Positions 21,657-33,600 of a stretch of 64,000 nt of DNA are shown here, in pieces; within the stretch, counting starts at the first letter, position 1, and each line of letters opens with the position of its first letter. Origin of the DNA: Ornithodoros turicata (lineage: Eukaryota; Arthropoda; Arachnida; Ixodida; Argasidae). The stretch spans positions 10,424,052 through 10,488,051 of the forward strand of contig NC_088209.1 of the NCBI RefSeq assembly GCF_037126465.1, written 5' to 3'. The translations under genes were made by a program, and so were the position numbers. Under the pieces are notes generated by a model that was not told the DNA's origin, did no database searches, and saw only the letters and a list, made by a program, of their open reading frames with translations.

Positions 21657-24600
21657 GTGCGTACTGTACCCAAATCTGTTTTACGTGGAAAGAAACCCCG
21701 CTGATGATACAGCATGAACCTCCTATACTGCTGCGTATGTTTGTCTTCATCGCTTCCTTAAAGGGCTCAGATGAGTTCGTGTTAGTGGGTCTCGTACTCT
21801 ACTGCAAGCAGGTGTTTTCTGCTGTAATACAGCAATTATCATCATGATATAGGTTGAATGATTATTATTCCGTGTATGTATGCTCGAAATGCAACGCAGG
21901 AAGAATAGTGCGAGCTTGCTATTTCGCGATGCTCGCTGAGGTGTGCGCAATGAGGAGTTTCCCGTCAAAATTACAAATGGATGCATTTTAATGACAAAAC
22001 GTCCCATCTGCCAGTACAGATAACGAGAATTGTTGAGATTATTGGTTGTCAGGGGTATAAAACACATACATGAAGGACTTACCCCCCGTGGCATAGTGGT
22101 TAGGATGCGTGCTTTCGACGCCGAGACTGGGAGTTGACACGGGTTCGAATCCTGTCACCGGCTGTGCTGTCTGCGGTTTTCCCTTGGTTTTCCGAAGACT
22201 TTCCAAACGAATGTCGGCCCCGTTCTCCCTAAAGTCGGCCCAGGACGATTACTAAACCCCCTGTCCCCCACTCCTTCCTGCTGCCCTCTCTCCACCTGGG
22301 AAGTTTTCAACCGTGATAAAAAGCTAGAAAGACGTGATGCACACAGAACTGTAGCAGAACGTCTCATTTATGCGTGGAGAAAAAACAAGAAAAGTACTTT
22401 TTGTTAACTTGAAGAAATTAATTATTTTCATCGCATACTTGGCGACGTAGGCTTCGCAGCGCGGCCACCGGGTATGAGCGCACCTTGCACCTCTTCACCT
22501 CGAGGAACGTAGTATAAAACTGAAATTATTGCGACAGAAATAATAGTGACAACCATTTCACCTGATAGTTATATGATCGCGAGGGCCGAAAGGGTAAAAT
22601 GTGAAACAACCGTCAAGCGAACTTGAAGCGAGCTTGGGACCTCTGGCAGCCCCTACACTGAGACTGTCGAAGAAGATCAATCGGCAAATCACAGTTTTAA
22701 TATGTAGTATATAGTATATACGTATTTAGCTGAGAAAACATTTTCGAGCATTTCTATCGCAACAATTTCAGTTTTATACTTCGTTTTTCGAGGTGACCAG
22801 GCGCAGGTGTGCTCAAACTTGGTGACCACGCCGCGAAGCCTGCGTCGCACGTATGCCGCCAAAAAAGAAAAAAATAATAATAATTTCTTCAAGTTAACCA
22901 AAAGTACTTTTCAAAGTTTGCTCCACGCACGGATGAGGTGTTCGTCTACAGTTCTGTGTAGAGCACGTCGTCCTAGCTTCTTATCGCGGTTGAAAATTTT
23001 CTCACTGAAATATGCACTTTTCAATGATTTTTGTGATTTTACAAGTTTTCTACTACACCTAAATTGCTGAGAAAACAGTTCAGAATTTTTTCCTCGAAGA
23101 TGGTCCTGATGCACTTTACTCCTGCAAAATTTGATTTTGTTAGAGCTGTAGTTATTTTTAAAGAAATGTCAAACCTGGGCAAATGATGAAGTGTTTCTCA
23201 GAATTCCCCAAGTCCTAAATTTTGCGGGAGACTAGAGAGGCTCGGTCCGTAGGTGGAATGGTCCTTCTAAAAAACAGGTTTAAATTTTGAGCCTCTTCAG
23301 TGTAGTAGCACGCTGACGGCACGCTTCCTTATGGACTATCGTTTTGCTCGCAGCACAAACTACAAAGCCCTCTAGCGTCCGAACGCGGCGGTGCTTGAGG
23401 CTAATATTTTGGATTTGGTGTATGTGCACGACCAGAATGACCTCTTTCTCTTTTTTTCGCGAGAATCAGCCATGGCAAGCGGCGTCGCTAGATCACATGG
23501 CGTTGAATGCATCATCTTAGTCCATGTTGCTCCACTCGCAGTTGGCTTGGGGTTCTCGCGGTGACTGCTCATGTAACCAAAGGTGGCATAGGAAATGTCC
23601 GATGGACATCTGAAATGAAAAAAAAAAAAGAAAAAAGAAAACGTAATATGTCTCGTAAACGTCTCCCAATATCCTTAATGTCTAGGGAAGTTCCTCTATA
23701 GCCTTCTTCTAGCATAACTGCCGTTACGCCACCTAGGCCCAGTTTCACCAAAGCTGGTTAACCGAGATCAAGGGTTGCTAAAACTAGAAGTCAAGAGTAG
23801 ATTCTTCTTTGCAAGCGTTTGTTGGTGACGTGATGAATGTTTCAGTGACAGCAACTCACTTTATTGAAACTGAATGAGTTATGCGTTAAATTCATGTTAA
23901 CGGACCGTTGAACTCGGTTCAAATGTTAATCGGCATTGGTGAAACACGGCCCTAGACGTCTAAACTTAGACGTCCAACGTCTTGGCCTAGTTCAATTTTA
24001 CACTATTTACATACCAGAATCACGCGGGTTCTAGCCCTGTACTAGACCTGTATTAGCCATAATATCTAGGATTATACCTTCATTTGCTTTTACTTAGACC
24101 ACCCTAAAAGCTGTTCTGTACGTGTTTACTACGAATATTTCGGAAATGTGTGCTGTGCGTGTGAAAGTGAGACGTAGTAGGTCACAGATGGAGCACATTT
24201 TGACAAAACGTTATTTGAAGTAAAGCTATTAGAACACTGCAAAAGTGACTAGCGTGTGCACTTTACGTTTGCGCAGCACTGCGACAAGACTGTAATCGTA
24301 CGGACACTTATCAAGGGCTAGCCGATGACTAGATAGTAACGACCATAATATCCCAACACATATTGTGGAACTTCTAGAAACCACATTGAACTATTAAACT
24401 CCAGTTACTTATGTTCCCTGATGATACATCTTCAACTCCCGTAAGCAGACTCTGTAAGTCCTCAAACGCAAAATATCAAGCTAAGGCAATAGACCTCTCA
24501 CTGTTTGTAAACAAATGACGTCATAATGATCCACAGCGCCACCAATTTGGTAGAGTTGAACGAGGTTCGAAGCTATGGGCGAACTAGCTCGCGCCCGAAA

Positions 24601-27600
24601 GCCACGGTCTCTGGGGGATTACGATGGGCACACTGTTAAAACAGAACTTCACCACATAGCACGCTCCTAGCCAACCATCATTCCGAATGATACCATTCTG
24701 TGCATTAATTTGTTGAAAAATAGGAGGAGGCGCCTATCTGGAACAGATTATCTTGTCCCATATAGGCGCCTCCCCCCTGTTTTGAACAAATCAGGATGCA
24801 GAATGATATTATTCGGAATGACGGTTGGCTAGGAGCGTGCTATGAGGCGAAGTTCTGTTTTAACAGTGTATGAAAGGAACGCGTCGTAAGGTTCTACACT
24901 CTTCAAAATGAACTTTACCGCATAGCACGCTCTTATCCAACCATCATCGCGAATGATATCGTTATCTACTCTGACTAGCTGAAAGCGAGAGGCGTACGCC
25001 TTTCTGTGACAATTATGAGCATCAAAAGTGTCGCAAAGAAGGCGTACGCCTTCCGTTTTTGACAAATCAGGGCGAATAACGACATCATTGGAGGTTATTG
25101 TTGGCTAAGAGCGTGCTATGCGATGAAGTTTATTTTTAAGAGTGCAGTTTTCTTTCATTACAAGGTAGCAAACAAGAATCCCGGGACGTAGACCTCCCCT
25201 TCCGATGTGTTTCGGTTTCAGTCTGTCTACCAACGTCATGATGATTTTTCTCGTGTGGAGATCTATTTACGAACAAATTTCAATAGATAATGAGTGCCCA
25301 AAAAGTCCTTAGATGTTCCACCTTTTTTAGTAGCATACCCGTGGTATGGTGCTTTTGAAGTGATATACAGAGTGGCATTGACCAGATAGTATGATGAAAG
25401 TGTGTGTGTCATTATCCGAATAGCGCGAAAGGTTTTGATGTGGGCACTTTGCTTCCCAGAAGAAAAAAAAACAAAAAAAAAAACTACATAAACATGGCTC
25501 CGCGCGTTCACCCTTAACTCGTCACTCCAGGTACGATGAGGATGAGGAGGTATGATGCCACGTCACCGATGACGGTATAAGGAGAACTCGTTCTGGTTCG
25601 CCGGTCAGTGGGGGTCGGCGTCTCGTCCCTTTGCCGCGGTAAACCAGTTTTGCCAGTTCTCCCGGATAATTGAGGATAGAAGGAGCGGTCGAAGCATTAC
25701 CGAGCCAGGAGAAAGGCGTTTTCAGAACCCCGAACAGCCCAGTAGCAAACGACATTTCTCAGGACCAATCAGCGAGCGTTCTCCTTACAGCGTCAGCGCG
25801 ACAGATCACAGGCTGGTACTGCTCTCGACCGCCATTGCGCACGGTCGCTTTTTGCGGCGTACTTTAAACTCAATTTCCTCGATAATTATGACCCTGTGGC
25901 GTGAATTTCTTCGCATGGTGCATCTTACGGGCCTACTTAACAGTTTTATAGGAAGAAAACAGGGCGTTAAAAACGACTTCTGCGCTACTTTAACGGGCAT
26001 TCCACGCCAAATGATGCAAACGTTCTGTTCGACATTCCTTAGCTCCTTCTTTAAGAACAATACCATACATACTCCGTCCTACCATTTCCTAGCATTTGCC
26101 AAAGAGTTGCTGAAAAATATTTAACGGCTGTTCAGTTTCGACTGGTCAAAATTTACACACAAGACAAAAACCAAATTACGGAGGAAGAAGCCGAGAGGGC
26201 GTACCTGCCCATATGCATAAATTTGCAGACGTCGTAAATGCAGAAAGGTTCGGTGCAGAGAGATAACTGCAGTGAGATTATTTGTTAAACTTCGGCAAAT
26301 GCCTATTGGTATAGACACGAGTATGTTTTGTTCTTAATAAGGAACTGGGGGATCGTGCACAACCTTGGGATCATTCGGTGTACAATCACCCTACACTCTT
26401 AAAAATGAACTTCACCGCATAGCACGCTGCTAGCCAACCATCATCTCGAATGATATCGTTATCTGCATTGATTTGTTGAAAACGGGGGGCGTTCGCCTTT
26501 TTTGTGACAATTATGAACAGCATAAGTGTCACAGAAAAGGCGTACGCCTCCCGTTTTCAACAAATCAGGGCAGATAACGAGGTCATTCGAGATGATGGTT
26601 GGCTAGCAGCGTGCTATATGGTGAGCTTAATTTCGAAGAGTGTAATCTAAATACCAGTCTGTAATTCCGAACCTAAATGCTCTGCGACGTCGGAATATCA
26701 AGCTCCAATTGCATTCATTTGCACGCGCCTCTTGCGCTTTCCTAAAGTTAGTTGCAGGGTCAAACCTGTCTCAAATCACGCAACCGTTATTTACACGGCT
26801 TGCAGAAGTGTGGGCATTCATCATCGAAATGGGGATCGCTTATAAGAAACCACACGAAACAGTAACCAATTACAACACAAACACACCAACCAAAACACAA
26901 ACTTGACTGAGCACTTACATGTCTTTGAAAGCGTGCGTTCATCATCAACTCACACGCCTTAATAAACAAATCTTAAACTCATGGGGCACGTATCCGCAAT
27001 GTCTGACGAACGAACAGAAGCGACCAAAAATTTTCAAGCGACGAAAAATTTCTTCAAGCTGTCAGGTCCTCGGCGATGATGTTCTTCTGTCTTTTCGTAG
27101 AATTGGTGACTGGTGATTTACCTTCGTCAGGACGAAGGCGGAGCTTCCGCTGTAACGTAGACAACCCTTTATCATTCCAAGTATCTTAAATGTAAATAAA
27201 TTATCCCCCTTTTTATTTACTTCCCTTACCTTCCTAGTCCATGTTTCATTATATACAGGGTGTTTCACGAAAATCCCCCGGCTGCATAATTCGTGAACAG
27301 GTGGCACCCTCGAAAAAATTTCTTTTCGGTAAAGATCCTTGGGACATCGGCCATGAACTGCGTAGTGAGCGGCTCATTTGCATACGCTCACCAATTAAAT
27401 AAACATCCTAACTTTTAACTTTTACTTCGCACGCTTACTCAACTTCTGTTTTACGCATCGGGACCTTCAGCGAAAAATATTGCAAGGAAAAAACCATTTC
27501 CAAAAGGACATTTAATGATTTTTTCGAGTACTTAATCGGTTTCGGTTTACATTTCTTGCGCGGAGCAGTGCACCAATGCGCTCTTTGGATCAGCTATCCG

Positions 27601-30600
27601 CCTGTCAATTTCGTGTTCATCCGCCTGGTTCACGCACGGGGTCGACGGAAGATTAGGAACAGCCGTAAGAGAGGCTTCGGTATTCCTTCTCAGAGCGACT
27701 GGTAGACAGCACTGGCGGTTCCGTCGTTCGGAGTGTGAGATAGCGTGCTCTTATCATTGATGATGACGAATGCGCCGGGAGCGCTGTGAACTAGTGGGAT
27801 ACACTCGTAAAAATTAACTGCACCACATAGCATGCCCCTAGCCAACTATCATCCCGAATTAAGATGGGTAGAAATCCAGCGAACCGAATGACAACGTTAT
27901 CGCTCGATTTGTTAAAAAGTAGAGGCGCCGCATTTTATTTATTTTTTCTTGTGTATGGCATCATTTGTACAACAACAACAACAAAAATGCACTGCTCCCA
28001 CATTCATAAAATCAAGGGAGAGAACGTTGTCATCTCGGATGATGGTTGGCTACGATTGTGCTATGTGGTGAAGTTAATTTTCAAGAGTGTAGAGAAGGAG
28101 AAGGAACACCAAAGCACCTCCTGCGGGCTTGCGGCTGTTCCTTATCTTCCGTCACCCCCGTGTGTAAACCAGGCGGATGAACATAAAATTGACAGCCGGA
28201 TAGCTGATCCAAAGAGCGCAGTGGTGCACTGCTCCGCGCAAGAAATATGTAAACAGAAACCGATTAATTACTCGAAAAAATCAATAAGTGTCGACGTGTG
28301 TTTTTTTTTCTTGCAATATTTTCCCCTGAAGGTCCCCATGCGTAAAACAGAGGTTCCGTAAGCGTGCGAAGTAAAATGTAAAAGTTAAGATGTTTATCTA
28401 ATTAGTGACCGTATGCAAATGAGCTACTCACTACTTGGTTCATGGCCGATGCCCCAACGATCTTTACCGAAAAGAAATTTCTTCGGTCTCTCCACCTGTT
28501 CACAAATTATTCAGCCGGCATATTTTCGTGAAACACTCTGCATATGTGTGTGTGTGTGTGTCTGCGTGATTTAATCATGCACTCCTACCCGAGGGTTCGC
28601 TCTACCTGGAGCTGTAAACTAATTACCTATGTCACACATCACATCACCTAGGTCGGAATAAATTACAAGATGATCAGCAGTCGCGCTGTTTATAAACTGC
28701 TTGACCGACAGTCATGGTACGCGGCATTGTTATAATAACGTGTACGATAACGTTTGTAATGACGTACGCGCATGACCCGTTCGGAATTGCACCCGCCTGG
28801 CATATTAAGACCGTTGTTCGATATATGGAAGGACTCCCCAAAGAGGCCTTATTTGCTCGATAGATGTCATAGCTACGCGCCTTGTCGTCCGCATACAGGA
28901 CCTGACGTTGCAGGGCTATAAAACCACGACGCTCCGCACGTGGCGTGAACAGATCTAATCGGCTCTCTTGGAAAGTAAGCAAGGGCAACGAAAGCAAAAA
29001 TACAACAACCGCATATCTTTGCCGAGCACGCAGTGGTAAAAGCGCTGTGCTACGTCGTCGTGTCCGCTTCAGAAACGGAGCGTTGTGCAAAGTTATGTGG
29101 AAGTTGTCGGATACACCTATTACTCTATTATTCTCTTATTGCTACCTATTATTGCTCTTTGGGAGTATCTGATGTTGGGAATCCAACAATGCAAACTACT
29201 GTATTGTCGCTGGTCAAGAGCATCAGAAGACGGGTCATTATTACTCCTTCCTGTATCAGTTTTCTTCTGATTGAACGGAAACATCTCCTTGAGATCTGAG
29301 GAACAACGAAGAGGGAAACTTATAAACAGGACGACACGAGACAAGAACCGACAACGACGTCTCAAATGTTCGACTCAAAACTCGACTCGACAAAAACAAA
29401 ACTCGAACAAAACTCGATAAATGTTCGACTCAAAACTCGTCGTTGTCGGTTCTTGTCCCGTGTCGTCCTGTCTAGTTTCCCCCTTCGTTGCTCCTCAGAC
29501 TCAAGGAGGTGTTTCCATTCAATCGTATACACCAGCTCGCTTGCCTCCTCTACTTATGTTCAGTTTTTTTCGTCTTTCCTGGCATTCCGAACTTTAAAGA
29601 GCGGCGACTCTTCATCCACAAATAAATAAATAAATAAATAAATAAATAAAAATAACAAAGAAATAGAAGAAAACAAGAAAAATACTAGCGCAATGAATAC
29701 ACAAATGTAATTTCACCGTTAGTACCACTCAACGCTTTTCGGTCCCGAAATACACAACAAGAAGTTCACATGATGCTCTGGTGGCATGTTCCCCTTTCCG
29801 GAGGCGTCCCCTGTGGCTCACCTGTCTCTTGATATTTCTGCCGCTGGCATTTCGCGTGCGCAATGCAGACCGTGTTTGAATACACTCACACGGTGCACTA
29901 AAAGTTTTTGACCTTGTGTCTACACTCTTAAAAATGAACTTCACCGCATAGCACGCTCCTAGCCAACCATAATCTCGAATGATATCGTTATCTTCCCTGA
30001 TTTGTTGAAAACGGGAGGTGTACGCCTTTTTTGTGACATTTGTGAACAGCATAAGTGTCACAAAAAAGGCGTACGCCTCCCGTTTTCAACAAATCAGGGA
30101 AGATAACGATATCATTCGAGATGATGGTTGGCTTGGAGCGTGCTATGCGGTGAAGTTCATTTTTAAGAGTGTAGGATAACGATGTGTAGAACTTCGTCTA
30201 GCTATATCGTTCCCTTGCAGGGTGTAGCGCTGATCTGACGGTAACTGCCAGGGTTGGTACGGTAACTGGGTGTACACCAAACCGTACAATTGAGCAGTTT
30301 ATCAGCATAATCGAGTTCTCAAATGTGTTGGGCGTAGCTTAGGCCACGTCGAAGTGTATGTACGTCATTATGGTACCGGAGTCAGGCTACGAGATTGTTC
30401 CGCATTGACGTCATGCAGACACACTTCAAGTTGGGCTCCTCCCGGTGGTCGGGCCTTTACGGGACCCTGAGTGCACCAGATACTAACACCGCCAATCGCC
30501 CGTGAGCAAACGCGGACTCTACCCTCGCTGTGCTTCCAAGTCAAGCTACACTCTAGAAACAGAACTTCACCGCATAGCACACTGTGCGCGGACCATTGCG

Positions 30601-33600
30601 CCAACCTTTTCATTTCTCTCTTGTTGCATTTTTTCCTCCTCATTTATTTATTTGTATTTTTTATGTTTTCGTTCTCTTTTTTTTGGTTAGGGAATAACAA
30701 GCCTGCGTGCTGCATGGCTGACCTTTCCCCTTTTATTCTTGTTTTCCTTTTTTATTCTGTCAATAAATCCTCCCCCCTTTGCCATCATCACTTTTGCGTC
30801 ATTAATTATTGTTGTAATTGTTTTGTTTCTTTCCAGTTTCTTCATCAATTGGCTTTTTGTTGTTGTGGTTAGTTTGCATTTGTGTGTGTGTGTGTGTGTG
30901 TGTGCGTTTTATCTGTGAGGTTTTGCGCAGCCGCTGTGAACTCTGCCTTGATCAGTGTACCTCGTCCAATACACAACTACATCCCCATGTGTTAAAGAGC
31001 TGCAGTGCATATGAATAGATGAACTGTCTGCCAATTCTAGACAAAGACGACCAGGAACTCAGAGATCAGCTGCAGTGTCAGCGAAATCAGGCCACGGCTG
31101 AGGTAAGTGAGTCATTGTATCAACGTAACGGGACGCCGATTGTGCCTAGGACGGATCGAACATATACCTATACAGTTTTGTTGGGACACAGTTACCCCAG
31201 AAGGATATATTCAGAGCTGTGAAGTCTTAATTACCGTATTTTCTGGTGTATAACGCACACGCTTGTATAACGCGCACCCCTAAAAACGGGCCCAATTTGA
31301 AAAATGTTCGATGTATAACGCGCACCGGTGCATAACGCGCACCGCAATGGTGCTACAAGCTTCTGTACTGCCACCAGTATACACAATAAACCAAAGCGGT
31401 GTATCACATATGCATATGCTATATTTGAAACACATTTCGTCAAATCCGTTAAACTCCGATGCAACAGCGTCGCTCTCATAGCATACTTCAGTGTCCTCCC
31501 TGCTTTCCGTTTCGCGTCCCTTCTCAATCACGCCATTCTTCCGAAATGAATTCAAAATTATTGACTGCTGAATAACATCCTTAAGCAGCATCGTTAACCT
31601 TTTATGAAGTTCAGTGCCCTTTCGCCGGTTTTGTCAACTGACCCTAACAGATATGGGAGAAAGCCACAGCACACTCTGGAAGAACCTAGAATTTGTACGT
31701 CACCGACCTGAAAAGGAACTCTGCAGGAAAATATTTCCGTGTATAACGCGCACCGTTAGATAACACGCAGGACATCTTCAGAACACTTTTTTACTGTATA
31801 ACGCGCGCGTTATACACCGAAAAATACGGTACTGTGAAGTATGGGTGTGATTAATTCCTTTAAATATAACCAACTGGTACTACATCCAAGTGCTTCCCAA
31901 AGTGGATAGAGCTGCGCCTGTAACCTTATTACGCTGTTCACGAACAAGTACTCAGGACGTAATCCCTTTTCGGAATACATTGCTCTCGTTTTTCCCACGG
32001 TGAAAAGGTTCCCTTCTTTTTGTCTTGCTTTGATCGCTTTCTATTCTTTTTTTCTTATTCAGTTGATTTCCGAAGCGCGTGTTGGTGCCACCATGCCCGT
32101 TAATTTTAAGCCTTATTATTATTACTTTTTTTTCTTCTCTGTATATAGGCTACAATTTCACGTTTGGTCACTCACAAGCATAAAGTCAAAAGTAATTCAC
32201 CAAGTAACTCAATTATATTCGATGAATGAAGGTAAGAGCGTTACATCTTACGTTCACTACCTTCCATGCACTATAATTACCCTCCTTGTCATGTAAGCGG
32301 AGAAAATTTCTTTTTTCTTTTTTTCTGTTGCTGAGTAACTTACAATTAATGCGTAATGTGTCACTGACGTAGTGCCTCAACATAAAGTTACCCCGTTCAT
32401 TCCGCGCGTGCATGTGGCAACGTTTTAATTTTCACGTCAGCGACACGATATAGTGTGTGTACATTGCTTCTTGCTTTCACCCCTAAACGCCAGCGAATGA
32501 CACGCGTCACACGCAGGACTCTGTGGTTGCACGTATACAAGGCTAAAATTCATACGCATAATTTTAGTCTACAGTTTACGTTCGGTAAGACTCCGCTAAT
32601 ATTGAATATTTGTTTTCCTTCAAACGATAGTTCAAGAGGAAGTTTGACCGCGTCAACAGACAACTTCAGTGCGACAGCGACCTGTGCAGCATCCGCAAGA
32701 TGTGTGCTGAACCCGACTTCGTAAGACACAGACAGTGATTGATCTCGATGCTCTTTGAAGTTGCATAATTTTCTCCTCTCGGTATATAATATGGTGTTAC
32801 CTTTACAACAATACTGAAGGAACGCATTTTATCCGTTGCGTCGTCTGTGATTAGTGAGAGAAACAATCTGCAAGATTACTCTTTCTTTCCCCCTCCCTCT
32901 CTCTCTCTCTCTTTACGTGAAGCGCGACAGAGAGCCGGAGGGACCTCCGATTGGTCGCCTCAAACGATCTAAAGTCGCTATACACTCTTAAAAATGAACT
33001 TCACCGCATAGCACGCTCCTAGCCAACCATTATCTCGAATGATATCGTTATCTGCCCTGATTTGTTGAAAACGGGGGGCGTACGCCATTTCTGTGACACT
33101 TATGCTATTCATAATTGTCACAGAAAAGGCGTACGCCCCCTGTTTTCAACAAATCAGGGCAGATAACTATATCATTCGAGATAATGGTTGGCTAGGAGCG
33201 TGCTATGCGGTGAAGTTCATTTTTAAGAGTGTAGGACAAATCACCTGGGGGAGAGATCAATACGAGCATGCTTGGCATTGTCGGACTCCTCGAGGAGAGA
33301 GAGAGAGAGACAGCATCAATTGCGCTTTTTGATCGATCATAAATCAGGAAATACGCAACATATGAATATCCCATTCCTTTATCGGTTGGTGTCTAGGTAA
33401 AAAGAGAGCTTCACCGTAAAGCACATCTGTCTCTTGATTTGTTGAAAACGTGGCGTACGTCATTTCTGTGGCAATAGTTAACTGTATAACTCCACTAAAT
33501 GGCGTACGCCCCCTGCTTTCAGCAAACCAAGGAAAAAAAGAAAAAAAAACGATGTTACTCAGGATGAGGGTTGGCTATAGGAGCGTGCTATGCGATGAAT

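Larger units (their letters stand above)
24488..25267. mobile_element. AATAGACCTCT element, reverse copy, split by two MITE-A insertions
   Basis: Outer ends AATAGACCTCT and AGATCTATT match the intact element at 12900-13182 in reverse. Insertions at 24631-24868 and 24897-25144 account for its greater length. About 28 bases of host element remain between the two MITEs. Confidence 0.65.

Noticed and set aside
22084..22155. Possible functional tRNA gene.
   Set aside because: A and B boxes are present, but the cloverleaf is poor and the body matches SINE structure.
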